DNA from: CAIYXB01 sp038146805
GTDB taxonomy: Bacteria; Cyanobacteriota; Vampirovibrionia; LMEP-6097
Direction: 5' to 3'
Length of the DNA: 64,000 bases
Assembly (NCBI GenBank): GCA_038146805.1
Contig: JAYQSH010000003.1
Coordinates: forward strand, 62,001 to 126,000
Shown piece by piece: positions 7,652 through 17,786 of the stretch; positions within the stretch are counted from its first letter, which is position 1, and every line of letters starts with the position of its first letter. The position numbers and the translations under genes are program-made. The notes beneath the pieces were generated by a model. The model was not told where the DNA came from and made no database searches. It saw only the letters and a list, made by a program, of their open reading frames with translations.

Positions 7652-8572
7652 CTAATTCCAAAGAGTTTGTTCTTCTGCTGAAAACTCACCCATCATTTGT
7701 ACTTCAGGTTTGAGTTTGATACCTTTTTCTTGGATCGCTTTTTCTTGGATACGTTTCATCAAACGACAAAATTCAATTGATGTTCCCTCACCATGATTTT
7801 CAATAAAATTACCATGCAAATCCGAAACCACAAAATCACCTTCTCGTGTTCCCTTCAAACCTAGTTCCTGAATAACAAAACCAGCACTTATACGTTGTGC
7901 ATTTTGCAAATTTGGATTTTTAAAAGTACAACCACAAGTAAAAGATTTTATAGGCTGGTGTGTTGTTCTTGCTGTATTGTTTTCAATAACTTTGTTACGA
8001 ATACTTTCTTTATCTCCTTGTTCAAAATGAAACACAGCACTAAAAACAATATGAGTAGCAGGATTAATTTTAGAACTGCGGTATGCAAAAGCAAAATCCT
8101 TATTTTGCCATTCTTCAAGTTCATGACTTTGAGTATTAAAAACTTTTACTGTTTTTATGTTTTCACACATTTCAGCACCATGCGCACCAGCATTCATTAC
8201 TATGCCACCACCAATTGAACCCGGAATACCTTCCATCCATTCAGCACCAGTTAAAGCTTCTTTGCTGACATGAGCACATAAACGCGGCATGCGCACACCT
8301 GCACCAACCTCAAAATCTGTAGCGTTGATTTTATTAATAAAATTTAGATCATTTGTTGATAACAACAAACCTTTGATACCTCGTGAACTTAGCAAAACAT
8401 TTGAACCAGCACCTAATACAAAGAAATTTAAGTTTTCTTTTTTTATAAATTCAAACAATTCTTGAAGCTCTTCTAGGTTTTTTGGACGAGCAAAATAATC
8501 ACAACTAGATTTAACACGCAAGGTACTAAGCTTAGATAAATCATAATTTTTTGTAATTTCAATTAACATCAT
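7652..8572 (-). CDS. murB: UDP-N-acetylenolpyruvoylglucosamine reductase
   Basis: MurB reduces the enolpyruvyl group of UDP-GlcNAc-enolpyruvate with NADPH, giving UDP-MurNAc for peptidoglycan. The FAD-binding half is clear: LGAGSNVLLSSRG, then EGIPGSIGGGIVMNAGAHG. The YRSS motif lies near residue 170 and the catalytic loop near residue 220. In that loop the sequence reads CGCTFKNP where the usual motif is GSxFKNP, so the proton-donating Ser is replaced by Cys. The C-terminal domain ends in KLKPEVQMMGEF. Length 306 aa fits the short (type II) form. A second ATG follows the first directly, so the start may be one codon later. Confidence 0.93.
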   Translation of the reverse strand: MMLIEITKNYDLSKLSTLRVKSSCDYFARPKNLEELQELFEFIKKENLNFFVLGAGSNVLLSSRGIKGLLLSTNDLNFINKINATDFEVGAGVRMPRLCAHVSKEALTGAEWMEGIPGSIGGGIVMNAGAHGAEMCENIKTVKVFNTQSHELEEWQNKDFAFAYRSSKINPATHIVFSAVFHFEQGDKESIRNKVIENNTARTTHQPIKSFTCGCTFKNPNLQNAQRISAGFVIQELGLKGTREGDFVVSDLHGNFIENHGEGTSIEFCRLMKRIQEKAIQEKGIKLKPEVQMMGEFSAEEQTLWN

Positions 8573-8633
8573 CTTACAATCAACATATTAACAGATAAAT
8601 CAAATAGCATAAGGGAATATTATTAGCAGATTC

Positions 8634-9404
8634 TTGAAAAAACAGCCGCATTTAATTTTAATTTTATTGATACTTTTTTTAAGTAGCCAATCTCTACATG
8701 CCAAATTTTGTGAAACAATAAACGAAGCGGATTTGTGCTTGAACAGTCTTTTAGAGCATAAACTTTTTGATTCTTCAGCAAAATTACACGCAAATTATTT
8801 GCCAATACTTGCTTTAAGAGCACTCGCTCACGCTGATATCTATAAAAAGAAAAAAGATTTTAAAATTGAAAGATTTTTTTTTGAGAATGATAAAGTTTAT
8901 GAAAAAGATACAGACGAGCTTCCATACGCAAGTTTAATCGGTGTTGGCAAAGTTTCAGGCAATGGTTTTTTTGGTAGAGAAGTTGAATTCGCAGGCACTT
9001 TAAACGCACATACAGTCAAATACAAAAACGTAATGAAATTTAGTTTGCCGCGCAGAGCTGACATGCAAGTAAATGCTTGGCTTGATGAAATTGAGTTTTT
9101 AGATTTACAAATTCAAAGTGATGCAGACAAAATGACCAATGATGTAAGTGGTAAATATTTTGGTAAAGCTGTAAAGTACCATACTGCACACAGAGATAGT
9201 TTTGGTATCCTCGCTGATATCCCTTACAAATTACACACAGAAGGTAAAGTAAAAGAAGATGATTTATTTCATGCAGTTACTGATGGATTGATAGACGAAA
9301 ACAAAGTAACTGGAGCTGTCAATTTTATAGAAAAAAATCATTACTACTCTATTGAGCATTATGGACCAATTAGAGTTGAAACTCATATAAGAATCTTAAA
9401 CTGA
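8634..9404 (+). CDS. Predicted secreted protein, C-terminus cut by IS end
   Basis: The frame begins with TTG and reads MKKQPHLILILLILFLSSQSLHA, a good Sec signal peptide with cleavage after residue 23; Cys residues follow at about 26 and 35. The rest is a soluble Lys- and Asp-rich protein with no family recognised. The stop codon TGA (9402-9404) lies inside the terminal inverted repeat of the IS that begins at about 9399, so the last one or two residues and the stop come from the element and the original C-terminus may have been longer. The region upstream lacks a clear Shine-Dalgarno site. Confidence 0.6.
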   Translation: MKKQPHLILILLILFLSSQSLHAKFCETINEADLCLNSLLEHKLFDSSAKLHANYLPILALRALAHADIYKKKKDFKIERFFFENDKVYEKDTDELPYASLIGVGKVSGNGFFGREVEFAGTLNAHTVKYKNVMKFSLPRRADMQVNAWLDEIEFLDLQIQSDADKMTNDVSGKYFGKAVKYHTAHRDSFGILADIPYKLHTEGKVKEDDLFHAVTDGLIDENKVTGAVNFIEKNHYYSIEHYGPIRVETHIRILN

Positions 9405-10435
9405 TGCTCTAAACTCCACCTAAGCCAAAAATCTCATACTAAAAAACCACGTAAAGAAATCTCCTCATTATCAATCACCATATTATGAAAACAAGCATAA
9501 ATATGCATTAAATGTTCAAGATTGACAATCTTTTTTGTGGTGCACCAAGTTTTACGACTGAGCCTTTTTACATTGTCGCGAAACATAGCGGCACTATGAT
9601 TCAAGCTAAAAAGTGGATCCCAACCAGTTGCCTTGAGCTCACCTTGCCCCACGACACAGCCACGTCTCCCTTTGTATGACAGTGTTGTAGCGCCTGCGAA
9701 AAATTCTTGAATGAGCGCAGGGTAATGCCAAGATTTATCAGAAATAAATAGCGTTAATTTGTTACAACAAGCTTGAAGTTCACTAAACATTTTGCGCAGT
9801 GTTTTTTTGCGCTCACAACTACGTGCGCCATATTTTTTCTTGGCAATTTCAGCCAAATGCCCTTTAGCGCGAATTTTGCCAACGTTTACGCTTAATATTT
9901 TTCTGCTTTGCATTTCAACGGCAATTGCCATTGTCAAAGGCTTACACTTAGTGTGTTCAAAGCTTTCCATTTCATCAAAAACCAAATCTGTAATCGGCGG
10001 GATTTCTTCGCGGGATTTGGCTAATTTTTTTCTTGCACATAAACCCAAGCGCACTAATCTTCTAGAAATTGTGCGAGGTACGACGCTTAGCACAAGCGCA
10101 CAAGCCCGCTCCGAAAGCCCTTTGCAGAGTAGCTTAAAGCATGATTTATTGATAAGTCTTTTTTGTAATCGGTAATCAAACCTAAGTGTCTGCTCAGAAA
10201 AATTTTTATTACAGCTTTTACAAAAAAATCTTTGTATGATTTTTCTATCTGACTTTCTAATATGTGTGCCTTTTTTGATGACTTTTTCTCTGTTTTTACA
10301 GCAGGGCATGGGTATTGTTTCATTTTGAATCCTCCAAGTACAAAATATTAGACAATACTTGACTTTTTATGGGGGGTCAAAAGGCTTTTTTTGATGCTAA
10401 TTAGGTTTTATTAGGTGGAGTTTAGAGCAGCAGTT
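9399..10435. mobile_element. Insertion sequence, about 1.04 kb, parent of the MITEs
   Basis: The ends are 23-bp inverted repeats differing at one base: the left begins AACTGATGCTCTAAACTC and the right reads, on the other strand, AACTGCTGCTCTAAACTC. Between them is one transposase gene on the minus strand. The same ends bound five gene-free elements in this window, which are therefore probably mobilised by this transposase or a relative. The IS sits between two genes and supplies or abuts the stop codons of both neighbours. I see no target duplication around this copy. Confidence 0.85.
9434..10323 (-). CDS. DDE transposase with N-terminal zinc finger (IS1/IS1595-like), frameshifted at codon 6
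   Basis: The main frame (10309-9434, 291 aa) has the second half of a zinc finger (FFCKSCNKNF), a helix-turn-helix-like region (LSERACALVLSVVPRTISRR), then acidic positions typical of DDE transposases, first in FDEMESFEH and later in LFISDKSWHYPAL. A GGAGG site lies 8 bases before an ATG at 10323 in another frame, reading MKQYPC. A -1 shift at CCATGCCC joins it as MKQYPCPCCKNREKV and restores the CxxC half of the finger. So the natural start is 10323, with either a one-base loss or a programmed slip. Without it the first finger pair is missing and the copy may be inactive. Confidence 0.75.
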
Positions 10436-11693
10436 AATTATGACTATAGTAAGCAATAATTTCTTCTAAAACAATCTGTGTATGAGCATAATTCATACCA
10501 CCTTGAATATAACCCACAAAAGGCTCACGTAAAGGACCATCGCAAGAAAGTTCAATAGACGAGCCTTCAATAAAAGACCCACTTGCCATAATCACTTCAT
10601 CATCATAGCCGCTAATCTGGTCAGGAATTGGACTAAACATTGAATTAACAGGACTGTTTTTTTGTACCAACTCACAAAATTTTATAAGTTTTTCTTTGCT
10701 ATTAAATTTCACTGCTTGAATCACATCATTACGTTGTGCATCAAAAGCTGGAATGGTTTGCAAATCAAGATCTTGAAAAACTTTAGCCGCAAGACTCATG
10801 CCCTTGAGTGCTTCAGATACAACCAAAGGAGCCAAAAACACTCCTTGTAACATCAAACGTGTTTGATCAAACATGCAACCACCGTGTATACCAATGCCCG
10901 GAGCTGTTGCATACTCTGCAGCATTTTCAACTAACTCTTTTTTGCCAGCAATATAAGCACCAGCGGCAACGATACCAGCTCCGGGATTTTTTATGAGTGA
11001 GCCCGCAATAATATCAGCACCTAAATCAGTTGGTTCTTGTCTTTGCGTAAATTCGCCATAGCAATTATCGACAAATACAATTAAATCTTGATTGATATTT
11101 TTAACTATTTTAATTAGCCTTGCTAATGACTCAATAGTATATGATGAGCGCCATTCATAGCCACGAGAACGTTGTATAAAAATCATTTTTGTTTTGTCTG
11201 TGATTGCTGTTTTGATTAATTTGCTAAGCTCAGCATCTGAATTTTCTTCAACAAAATCTGGATTAATTTGAGCAAGAATTTTAAAATCAACAGCAAATTT
11301 AGAACTTAATTTTTTAAAAGAAGTTTGCAATGTATCATAAGGCAAACCCAGTGCTAATAATTGATCATGTGCATTAAGGTTACCCCAAACAGCCGCAGTT
11401 ATAGCATGAGTTCCAGAAACCAATTGTGGACGCACTAAAGCAGATTGACAATTAAAAATATTGGCAAAAACCTCATCAAGTTTTTCTTTACCAAGGTCAT
11501 CATATCCATAGCCAGTAACCCAAGAAAAATGCATATTTTGGATTTGTGCATTTTGAAAAGCTTGTAAAACTTTTTTTGTATTAAAAGTTTTAATCTCATC
11601 AATTTCTTGCCAGATCGATGCACGTAAAACATTAATCTGTTCTGCTAAATCTAATTGTTTCTTGTTTGTTTGCGTAGTTTGAATACCAACCAT
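10434..11693 (-). CDS. PLP-dependent methionine gamma-lyase/aluminium-resistance family protein
   Basis: A fold-type I PLP enzyme of COG4100, often annotated as cystathionine beta-lyase or methionine gamma-lyase-like protein. The family N-terminus is clear (GYGYDDLGKEKLDEVFANIF), as is the PLP-site region: NCYGEFTQ followed by AGSLIKNPGAGIVAAGAYIAG, where the Lys of SLIKNP is the expected Schiff-base residue near 240. GIGIHGG and the C-terminal IQGGMNYAH stretch are also typical. Length 419 aa is normal. The substrate is not settled for the family; C-S lyase activity is likely. A TATTAT box ends 6 bases before the ATG, so the mRNA is probably leaderless. The stop codon overlaps the right end of the IS. 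Confidence 0.88.
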   Translation of the reverse strand: MVGIQTTQTNKKQLDLAEQINVLRASIWQEIDEIKTFNTKKVLQAFQNAQIQNMHFSWVTGYGYDDLGKEKLDEVFANIFNCQSALVRPQLVSGTHAITAAVWGNLNAHDQLLALGLPYDTLQTSFKKLSSKFAVDFKILAQINPDFVEENSDAELSKLIKTAITDKTKMIFIQRSRGYEWRSSYTIESLARLIKIVKNINQDLIVFVDNCYGEFTQRQEPTDLGADIIAGSLIKNPGAGIVAAGAYIAGKKELVENAAEYATAPGIGIHGGCMFDQTRLMLQGVFLAPLVVSEALKGMSLAAKVFQDLDLQTIPAFDAQRNDVIQAVKFNSKEKLIKFCELVQKNSPVNSMFSPIPDQISGYDDEVIMASGSFIEGSSIELSCDGPLREPFVGYIQGGMNYAHTQIVLEEIIAYYSHN

Positions 11694-11712
11694 GCTTAGA
11701 TAATATCACTTG

Positions 11713-11740
11713 AGACACTGCGGACCGTGTCATTTTTGTC
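11713..11740 (-). repeat. 30-bp hairpin repeat
   Basis: GACACTGCGGACCGTGTC followed by ATTTTTGTC: a stem GACAC/GTGTC with a G+C-rich loop. One of six copies in the window (20731, 39031, 40411, 40448, 41894). Here it lies just upstream of the -10 box of the COG4100 gene, over the place where a -35 element would be. Confidence 0.75.
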
Positions 11741-11819
11741 CTATTTATTATTTAATGTCAAACAAAACACAAAAATAGAGGCGTTTTCAATAAAATTAAG
11801 ATAGTTGGTAAAAAAATTA

Positions 11820-12000
11820 AACTGCTGCTCTAAACTCCACCTGACTAGTTAAAAACTATTGTAAATAGTGTGTTTTGCAGAGTTTTTTTAGGAGATAGTC
11901 AGGTGCTTATGTAATTACAAAATAATAATCCCTTAAATTCAAATATTGTAAGGCTTTTTTTTTGATTTTTTATTTTCAGGTGGAGTTTAAAGCATCAGTT
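11820..12000 (+). mobile_element. MITE, subfamily B
   Basis: Bounded by the same inverted repeats as the IS at 9399 (ACTGCTGCTCTAAACTCCAC at the left and the complement ending GCATCAGTT at the right). The interior differs from subfamily A and matches, in inverted orientation, the element at 42718-42898. No gene inside. Confidence 0.85.
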
Positions 12001-12044
12001 TATAAATTACAAAAAAAATTTCTAGCTCTATAATAAAACAAGTA

Positions 12045-13109
12045 ATGAGTTCAAATCTTTTTTATATACTAGAAATCGCTTTTATGCTTTTGGGCATTTT
12101 ATTTGCGTGTCAAGTATTTACAAATGCAATTGAAAACTTAGGTGAAAAACTTAATCTAGCTCATGAATTTACTGGTAGTGTGCTTGCGGCAGTAGGTACC
12201 GCATTGCCAGAAACTTTGTTGCCATTAGTAGCGATTTTTTTGGCAAGTCAACACCAGGCGACAGCCACAGCAAAACACGATATAGCAATAGGTGCAATTG
12301 TCGGAGCACCTTTTATGTTGGCGACACTCGCCATGTTTTTACTTGGTTTGAGTATTGTTGTGCACCAAAAACAAAGAAAAAAATTCTTTGCCGCATCCGC
12401 ACACGATGCTAAATTTCTTAAAGTAAACTCAAGGCATCTCAAAAGAGACCTTATATTCTTTTTGATTACATTTAGCCTTGGAATTAGTGTTGCCGCTTTT
12501 GAAAGCCTACAGCAATTCGCAAATTATATAGCCTATGCCTTACTAGCTTTATACGTTTTGTATCTTTACCAGACCTACACGCACAGCCAAGCAGAAGTAC
12601 CAGCAATCGAAGAAGCTGAGACGCATACACCAAAACTCTACTTAAGCACATACGCAAAAATGCCTGACAAACTTAGCACAATACTTTTGCAGACTTTCAT
12701 TGGGCTTATTGGCATAATATATTTTGCAGAACATTTTATAAAAGACGTAGAGCATATATCAAGCTTGATTGGTTTAAGTCCACTTGTTTTGAGTTTAATT
12801 GTGTCACCGATTGCCACTGAATTACCAGAAAAAGTAAACACCTGGCTTTGGTCCTCAGAAGGCAAAGACACACTGGCACTTGGAAATGTTACGGGCGCAA
12901 TGGTATTTCAAGCGGCAATTCCATGCTTTATTGGTATCACACTCACACCTTGGCACTTAGAAAAACTCTCTTTAATATGTGCTTTACTTGCAATAGGCTC
13001 AACCATCATTTTATATTTGCAAATAAGTATCAGTCAAAAGATTGGCTACAAAACCCTTTTATTATGCGGGTCACTCTATCTATTGTACCTATTGTCAATA
13101 TTTTTTTAA
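12045..13109 (+). CDS. Sodium/calcium exchanger family membrane protein (CaCA superfamily)
   Basis: A polytopic inner-membrane cation antiporter with about 10 hydrophobic segments and a charged loop around residues 185-205. Both inverted alpha repeats of the CaCA superfamily are visible: the first is GSVLAAVGTALPETLLPLVA near residue 45, with the Gly-Thr-x-x-Pro-Glu signature; the second is SLIVSPIATELPEKVN followed by GNVTGAMVFQA near residue 260. The Pro-Glu pair in each repeat supplies ion-binding glutamates. Length 354 aa is typical for prokaryotic members. The ion (calcium, or another cation against sodium or protons) cannot be told. A TATAAT box lies 11-12 bases before the ATG and there is no Shine-Dalgarno site. 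Confidence 0.85.
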   Translation: MSSNLFYILEIAFMLLGILFACQVFTNAIENLGEKLNLAHEFTGSVLAAVGTALPETLLPLVAIFLASQHQATATAKHDIAIGAIVGAPFMLATLAMFLLGLSIVVHQKQRKKFFAASAHDAKFLKVNSRHLKRDLIFFLITFSLGISVAAFESLQQFANYIAYALLALYVLYLYQTYTHSQAEVPAIEEAETHTPKLYLSTYAKMPDKLSTILLQTFIGLIGIIYFAEHFIKDVEHISSLIGLSPLVLSLIVSPIATELPEKVNTWLWSSEGKDTLALGNVTGAMVFQAAIPCFIGITLTPWHLEKLSLICALLAIGSTIILYLQISISQKIGYKTLLLCGSLYLLYLLSIFF

Positions 13110-13154
13110 GTTACTAAAAAACTCCCGACCCAATTTAGGATTTGTCTACTGTAG

Positions 13155-16100
13155 CTAAGAATTAGTGCTAGATAAACTAGCAGAAGCTAGAATTTTTTCT
13201 AAAGCACTTAGCGTTTCATCATTATCGTTAATAGTATAACGTGAGCCCAGTGATACTTTGACCTCACGATCCATAGATTTTAACTTTAAAATCAAAATCT
13301 TTTTACCAAAATTTTCTGATCGCGACATAAAAGCTTTGAGACTATGAAAAAACTGAAAGTAATCATCAAGCTGGTCAACATCAACTTGCATATTTATAGT
13401 ACCCATACCATCAAGATCTTCAAGGCTTTCTACCATGATAGACTGATCTCCCTCAGAGTGTTTCGACAAAGTACCCTTCACCAACAAACGCTTACCTTTA
13501 ACGATTAATTCTTCAAGATCATTAAGCTGTCTACTAAAAACCACACCTTCACAACGTGATTCCATATCTTCTAGTTGCATAATACAAATTGGTTTTTTTG
13601 ATTTTGTGATTTTCTTTTGAAAATTTGTAATCAAACATGGAACACTCACCTTTGCACCATCTTTACGATTTTCTAAACTCTTTAAAGTATCACTTGCAAT
13701 AGTAGAAGTCAAAGGTCTAATGGAAGCCATAGGGTGATTAGACACAAACAAGCCCAAAAGCTCATATTCACTAGCTTGTTGCTCTCTTTCTGTAAACTCT
13801 TGTTCAGCACCACCCACAAATTGAGGAGCTTGATTAAAAGCAAAATCATCACCAGCAAGTGCAAACAAACTTTCTTGTCCTTTTGCTTCTTGCTCTCTAA
13901 GTTTTTTTGCAGAACCAATAAAGATCTCCAAGTTATCAAACATGGCTTTGCGACCAGCTCCTAAATTATCAAGTGCTCCTGATTTTATTAAAGATTCAGC
14001 AGTTTTTTTATTGAGGGTTTTAGGATCAAGCCTTGAACAAAAATCATAAAAATCTTTAAAGTCACCATTAAGTTGTTTTTCTAAAATAATTGCCTGTGAA
14101 GGTGCATCACCAACACCTTTGATAGCACGCAAACCAAAAGCAATATAACCACTTGGCATTTCACCATTACTTAATTTCAACTCTTGATTTTCATATTCTT
14201 GCAAAGGAGTAAAATCCTCTTTTGATAAATTCACGTGAGGTGGCACTACTTTTATTCCAAGCCTCTCAGCTTCTATGATATAAGACTTAAGCCTGTCAGT
14301 ATCACCACTTGAAGACATCATCAAAGAACTTAAATATTCAACAGGATAATGTGTTTTTAGGTAAGCAGTTTGATAGGTCACAAAACCATAAGCAGTTGAA
14401 TGCGACTTATTAAAACAGTACTCAGCAAAAGCTAACATCTGCTCAAAAAGTTTTTCTGCAAGCTCTTGAGGCACAGGGTTAGCATTAGCCGCACAACCTT
14501 TAACAAATTGATCTTTATAAGGTAATAAAACTTCAGGTTTTTTCTTACCCATTGCTCTTCTTAAAAGATCCGCTTCACCCAATGAAAAACCACCAAGCTT
14601 TTGTACAATAAGCATAATTTGTTCTTGATAAACAATTGTTCCATAAGTAGTTTTTAAAATTGGTTCAAGCAAAGGGTGCTCATACTTGATTTCTTTTTTA
14701 CCTGATTTACAAGCAATAAATTCATCAATCATTCCAGTATCTAAAGGACCCGGTCTATAAAGAGCAATCAAAGCAGAAATATCTTCCATATTTCTTGGAG
14801 CTAAATCTCTAGCTACTTGTTTCATTCCTGCCGAAGTCTCCAACTGAAAAACTCCTGCCAAATTACCACTGCAAAGAGTATCATAAGTAGCTTTGTCATC
14901 AAGCGGAATATTGTCGATATCAATTTTATTACCAGTTCGCTCTTCTATCATGACAAGAGCTTTTTTAATCATGGTCAAGTTACGTAAGCCCAAGAAATCC
15001 ATCTTGAGCAAACCCATATCAGCACACTCTTCCATTGGAAACTGCGTAATAATACTACCATCATTACTTTTTGAGATTGGAATAATCTGATCAACAGGCT
15101 CATCAGAAATAATCACACCAGCCGCATGTACACCAAAAGTTTTGTTTAGTCCTTCATTTTTTAGAGCAAGATCTATAACTTCTTTTGCTTCAGGATCGTT
15201 TTTATATTTTTGAGAAAACTCATCATGATTTTCTATCATCCAATCAATTGATCGCGGCTTACCACGAACAACAGGAATTAATTTTGCAAGTTCCTCTGCC
15301 TTTGCATAAGGGTACTCCAAAACTCTAGCCATATCTTTGATAACTGAACGTGAAGTAAGACGGTTAAAGGTGATAATTTGACAAACACTCTCTTCACCAT
15401 ATTTTTCACGCACATACTCTATAACCCGCTCTCTACCATCAATACAAAAATCCGTATCAATATCGGGCATGCTTTTTCTTTCTGGATTCAAAAACCTTTC
15501 AAAAAGCAAATCATATTTCAGAGGATCAATATTGGTAATCCCCAAACAAAAAGCCACCAAAGACCCAGCCGCAGAACCACGACCCGGACCAACAGGAATA
15601 TCTTGTTGACGTGCCCAATCAATAAAGTCCCAAACAACAATAAAGTAAGAAGCAAAACCAGAATTATTCATGATTTCAAGCTCTAGATCTAACCTTTCTC
15701 TAATTTCTTTACTAAGCTCACCATTAAAACGCTTATGAGCACCTTCATAAGCAAGTTCTCTCAAATAAGTTTCAAAGCTATGCCCCTCAGGTATTTTAGG
15801 GTCTGGCATATGCATCTTCGGATTCGCCAACAATTGATAATCTGCAATTTTATTATAGATCTCAGTTGGTGTTTGATATACAGCATCCAAAATTGCATCA
15901 CTAGGTAAATGATCTTGAAAAAGTTGCATCATTTCAGAACCAATCTTTAGGTATTCATGCGAAGAAAATTTCATTCGTGGAAAATCAGAAATATATTTTT
16001 GTGTTTGCAAACACAAAAGCGCATCATGAGCGCTTGCGTCTTCTTGGTTGGTATAGTGGCTATCATTAGTTGCTACAAGCTTGATACCAAGCTCGTTTGC

Positions 16101-16704
16101 CAAAGCAAGTAAACGCGGATTAACATCCTTGTCTTCTTGATATTTATGATCCATAATTTCGATATAAAAATCATCTTTAAAAATCTTTTGGTATTCAAGC
16201 GCCGCTTCTTTTGCCTCTTCGTCTTTGTAATTGAGCATTAAGTTTGAAACCTCACCGCCAAGACAAGCAGATAGAGCGACCAAATCCTGTGAATATTGTT
16301 TCAAAAATTCTTTTGAAATTCTGGGCTTGTAATAAAAACCATTGATACAAGACTCAGAAACAATTTTAATTAGATTCTTAAAACCATTATCATTTTTAGC
16401 GAGTAAAACCAAATGATAAAGCTTACATCTATGCTCTTTACCTTTTAGAGTATGATCATTATTAATCACATAAACTTCACAACCAATAATTGGTTTTACC
16501 CCATGATTTTTTAGCAGTGTTATAAAACTTATAAGCACCAAACATTGTGCCATGATCAGTTAATGCTAAACCCGGAATATCATTTTCTGCGGCTTTTTTA
16601 CAAATATCCTCAAGTCGAGACGCACCATCTAACAAAGAAAATTCTGTATGCAAATGCAAAGGAATATGTTTTGCTTCTTTAAGTTTGTCTTGAACTTCTG
16701 GCAC
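13155..16704 (-). CDS. dnaE: DNA polymerase III alpha subunit, apparent frameshift near N-terminus
   Basis: The replicative DNA polymerase. In order: PHP domain (HIPLHLHTEFSLLDGAS, TDHGTMFGAY), palm with catalytic aspartates in KSMPDIDTDFCIDGR, finger and beta-binding regions, tandem HhH (LIKSGALDNLGAGRK) and a C-terminal OB fold (VPCLITNFQKKITK). Two frames overlap: 16704-16477 ends KKSWGKTNYWL, and the rest reads LLKNHGVKPIIGCEVYV. Removing one base from the run of six T (plus strand) at 16507-16512 joins them as NTAKNHGVKPIIGCE, exactly the family sequence. Since dnaE is normally essential, a run-length error or transcriptional slippage is likelier than a mutation. The GTG start has TAAAAT ending 7 bases upstream. 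The joined product is 1182 aa, normal for DnaE1. Confidence 0.93.
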
Positions 16705-16755
16705 TGTTAATATTTTAAAATATATAGAGGGTCTTTTTCTAAAAAAATATTATAA

Positions 16756-17022
16756 ATGGCACGCGGAAAACATAAATCAATACCAAAAGAGCTCAAAAAA
16801 AACATAAATTGGCTTGAAAACCAAGGTGCTAAGATAGTTATTGGCTTATCTGAGTGTGCTCGCCATAAATATGCACCGGGGACAATAAAAATTCTTAGTG
16901 AAACTGCGGCTGGCTTTAAAGCAAATGCTTATTCGGGAAATGGAGTTATGAATATATTTATTGTTGTCAAAAACAATGAATTACGAGAATTAGTAAAGGA
17001 AAAATTTAACAATGAACAATAA
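16756..17022 (+). CDS. Small conserved-type protein, DUF2103-like
   Basis: An 88-residue basic protein beginning ARGKHKSIPKELK, with a possible metal- or nucleic-acid-binding surface (ECARHKYAPGTIKIL) and a C-terminal beta-alpha unit (AYSGNGVMNIFIVVKNNEL). The pattern of a His/Lys-rich start, a Pro-Gly turn and GFKANAYSGNG resembles the DUF2103 predicted metal-binding family known from cyanobacteria, but I could not confirm this. It is divergent from dnaE (51-base gap) and overlaps deoC by 11 bases, so it is cotranscribed with deoC. Confidence 0.6.
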   Translation: MARGKHKSIPKELKKNINWLENQGAKIVIGLSECARHKYAPGTIKILSETAAGFKANAYSGNGVMNIFIVVKNNELRELVKEKFNNEQ

Positions 17023-17764
17023 TTTAAATAGATTGATAGACCATACCAATTTAAATATTGATGCAACAAAAGCAGATATACAAAAACTAGTAAGAGAAGC
17101 AATAGAATTTAATTTTAATTCGATATGTGTTCGCGCCAATTGGCTTGAAGAATTTGCTAAAGCTTATAGAGTATCTGTGGTTTCTTCATTTCCAGAAAAT
17201 GTTTTTAATGTTTCAAAAACAGATGAGGTCAAACAAATAATCGGCAATGCTCACGCTGATGAAAAATTTGCAGAAGTAAGCAAAATTATTAGACAAGGTG
17301 CAAGTGAGATTGATCCTGTTATTAATATTTCAAAATTAGAACAACTGCACGAAGAAATGGATATTTATTATGAAGCCGTAATGCAAGAACAACGACCGGT
17401 AATCATAAAACCAATTTTTTCTTGTGAAATTTTAAGTGATGAAGAGCTTGAATTTAGTATCGCCAAATACTCTGACTACGCTAAAAGAAATCAAGAAGAC
17501 AAAATAAAATATTGCTACAAAAACTCTACAGGCTTTATCAAAAGTAATAATCCTGAATTACTCAAAACCAGTTCAGTGAAGTTAGTAACGGCAATCAATA
17601 AATATTTTGAACTCTATGACCCAATGCAACTTGTTGCCATCAAAATTGCTGGCGGCGTTCGCAGTGTTGCTGATATAGAAAATTTTCAAGCAATTTTACA
17701 AGAACGACTTAGCCATATTGGCACAAGTTCTGGTGCCGATATTTTTAGCTTTAGCGCAAATTAG
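17012..17764 (+). CDS. deoC: Deoxyribose-phosphate aldolase
   Basis: DeoC cleaves 2-deoxyribose 5-phosphate to glyceraldehyde 3-phosphate and acetaldehyde, the last step of deoxynucleoside catabolism. The TIM-barrel signatures are present: LIDHTNLNIDATKADI at the N-terminus, the Schiff-base lysine in YCYKNSTGF near residue 170, and the second active-site lysine in VAIKIAGGVRSVADI near residue 212. Length 250 aa is normal. The ATG overlaps the end of the preceding small gene, pointing to translational coupling. The central region (residues 85-135) is more diverged than usual, so activity on a related aldol substrate is not excluded. Confidence 0.9.
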   Translation: MNNNLNRLIDHTNLNIDATKADIQKLVREAIEFNFNSICVRANWLEEFAKAYRVSVVSSFPENVFNVSKTDEVKQIIGNAHADEKFAEVSKIIRQGASEIDPVINISKLEQLHEEMDIYYEAVMQEQRPVIIKPIFSCEILSDEELEFSIAKYSDYAKRNQEDKIKYCYKNSTGFIKSNNPELLKTSSVKLVTAINKYFELYDPMQLVAIKIAGGVRSVADIENFQAILQERLSHIGTSSGADIFSFSAN

Positions 17765-17786
17765 TATTGAGCGAAATTAAAAAAAT

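Noticed and set aside
10087..10323. Separate 78-codon gene starting at the GGAGG site upstream of the transposase
   Set aside because: Only its first six codons make sense, as the natural transposase start; the remainder is an out-of-frame reading of the transposase.
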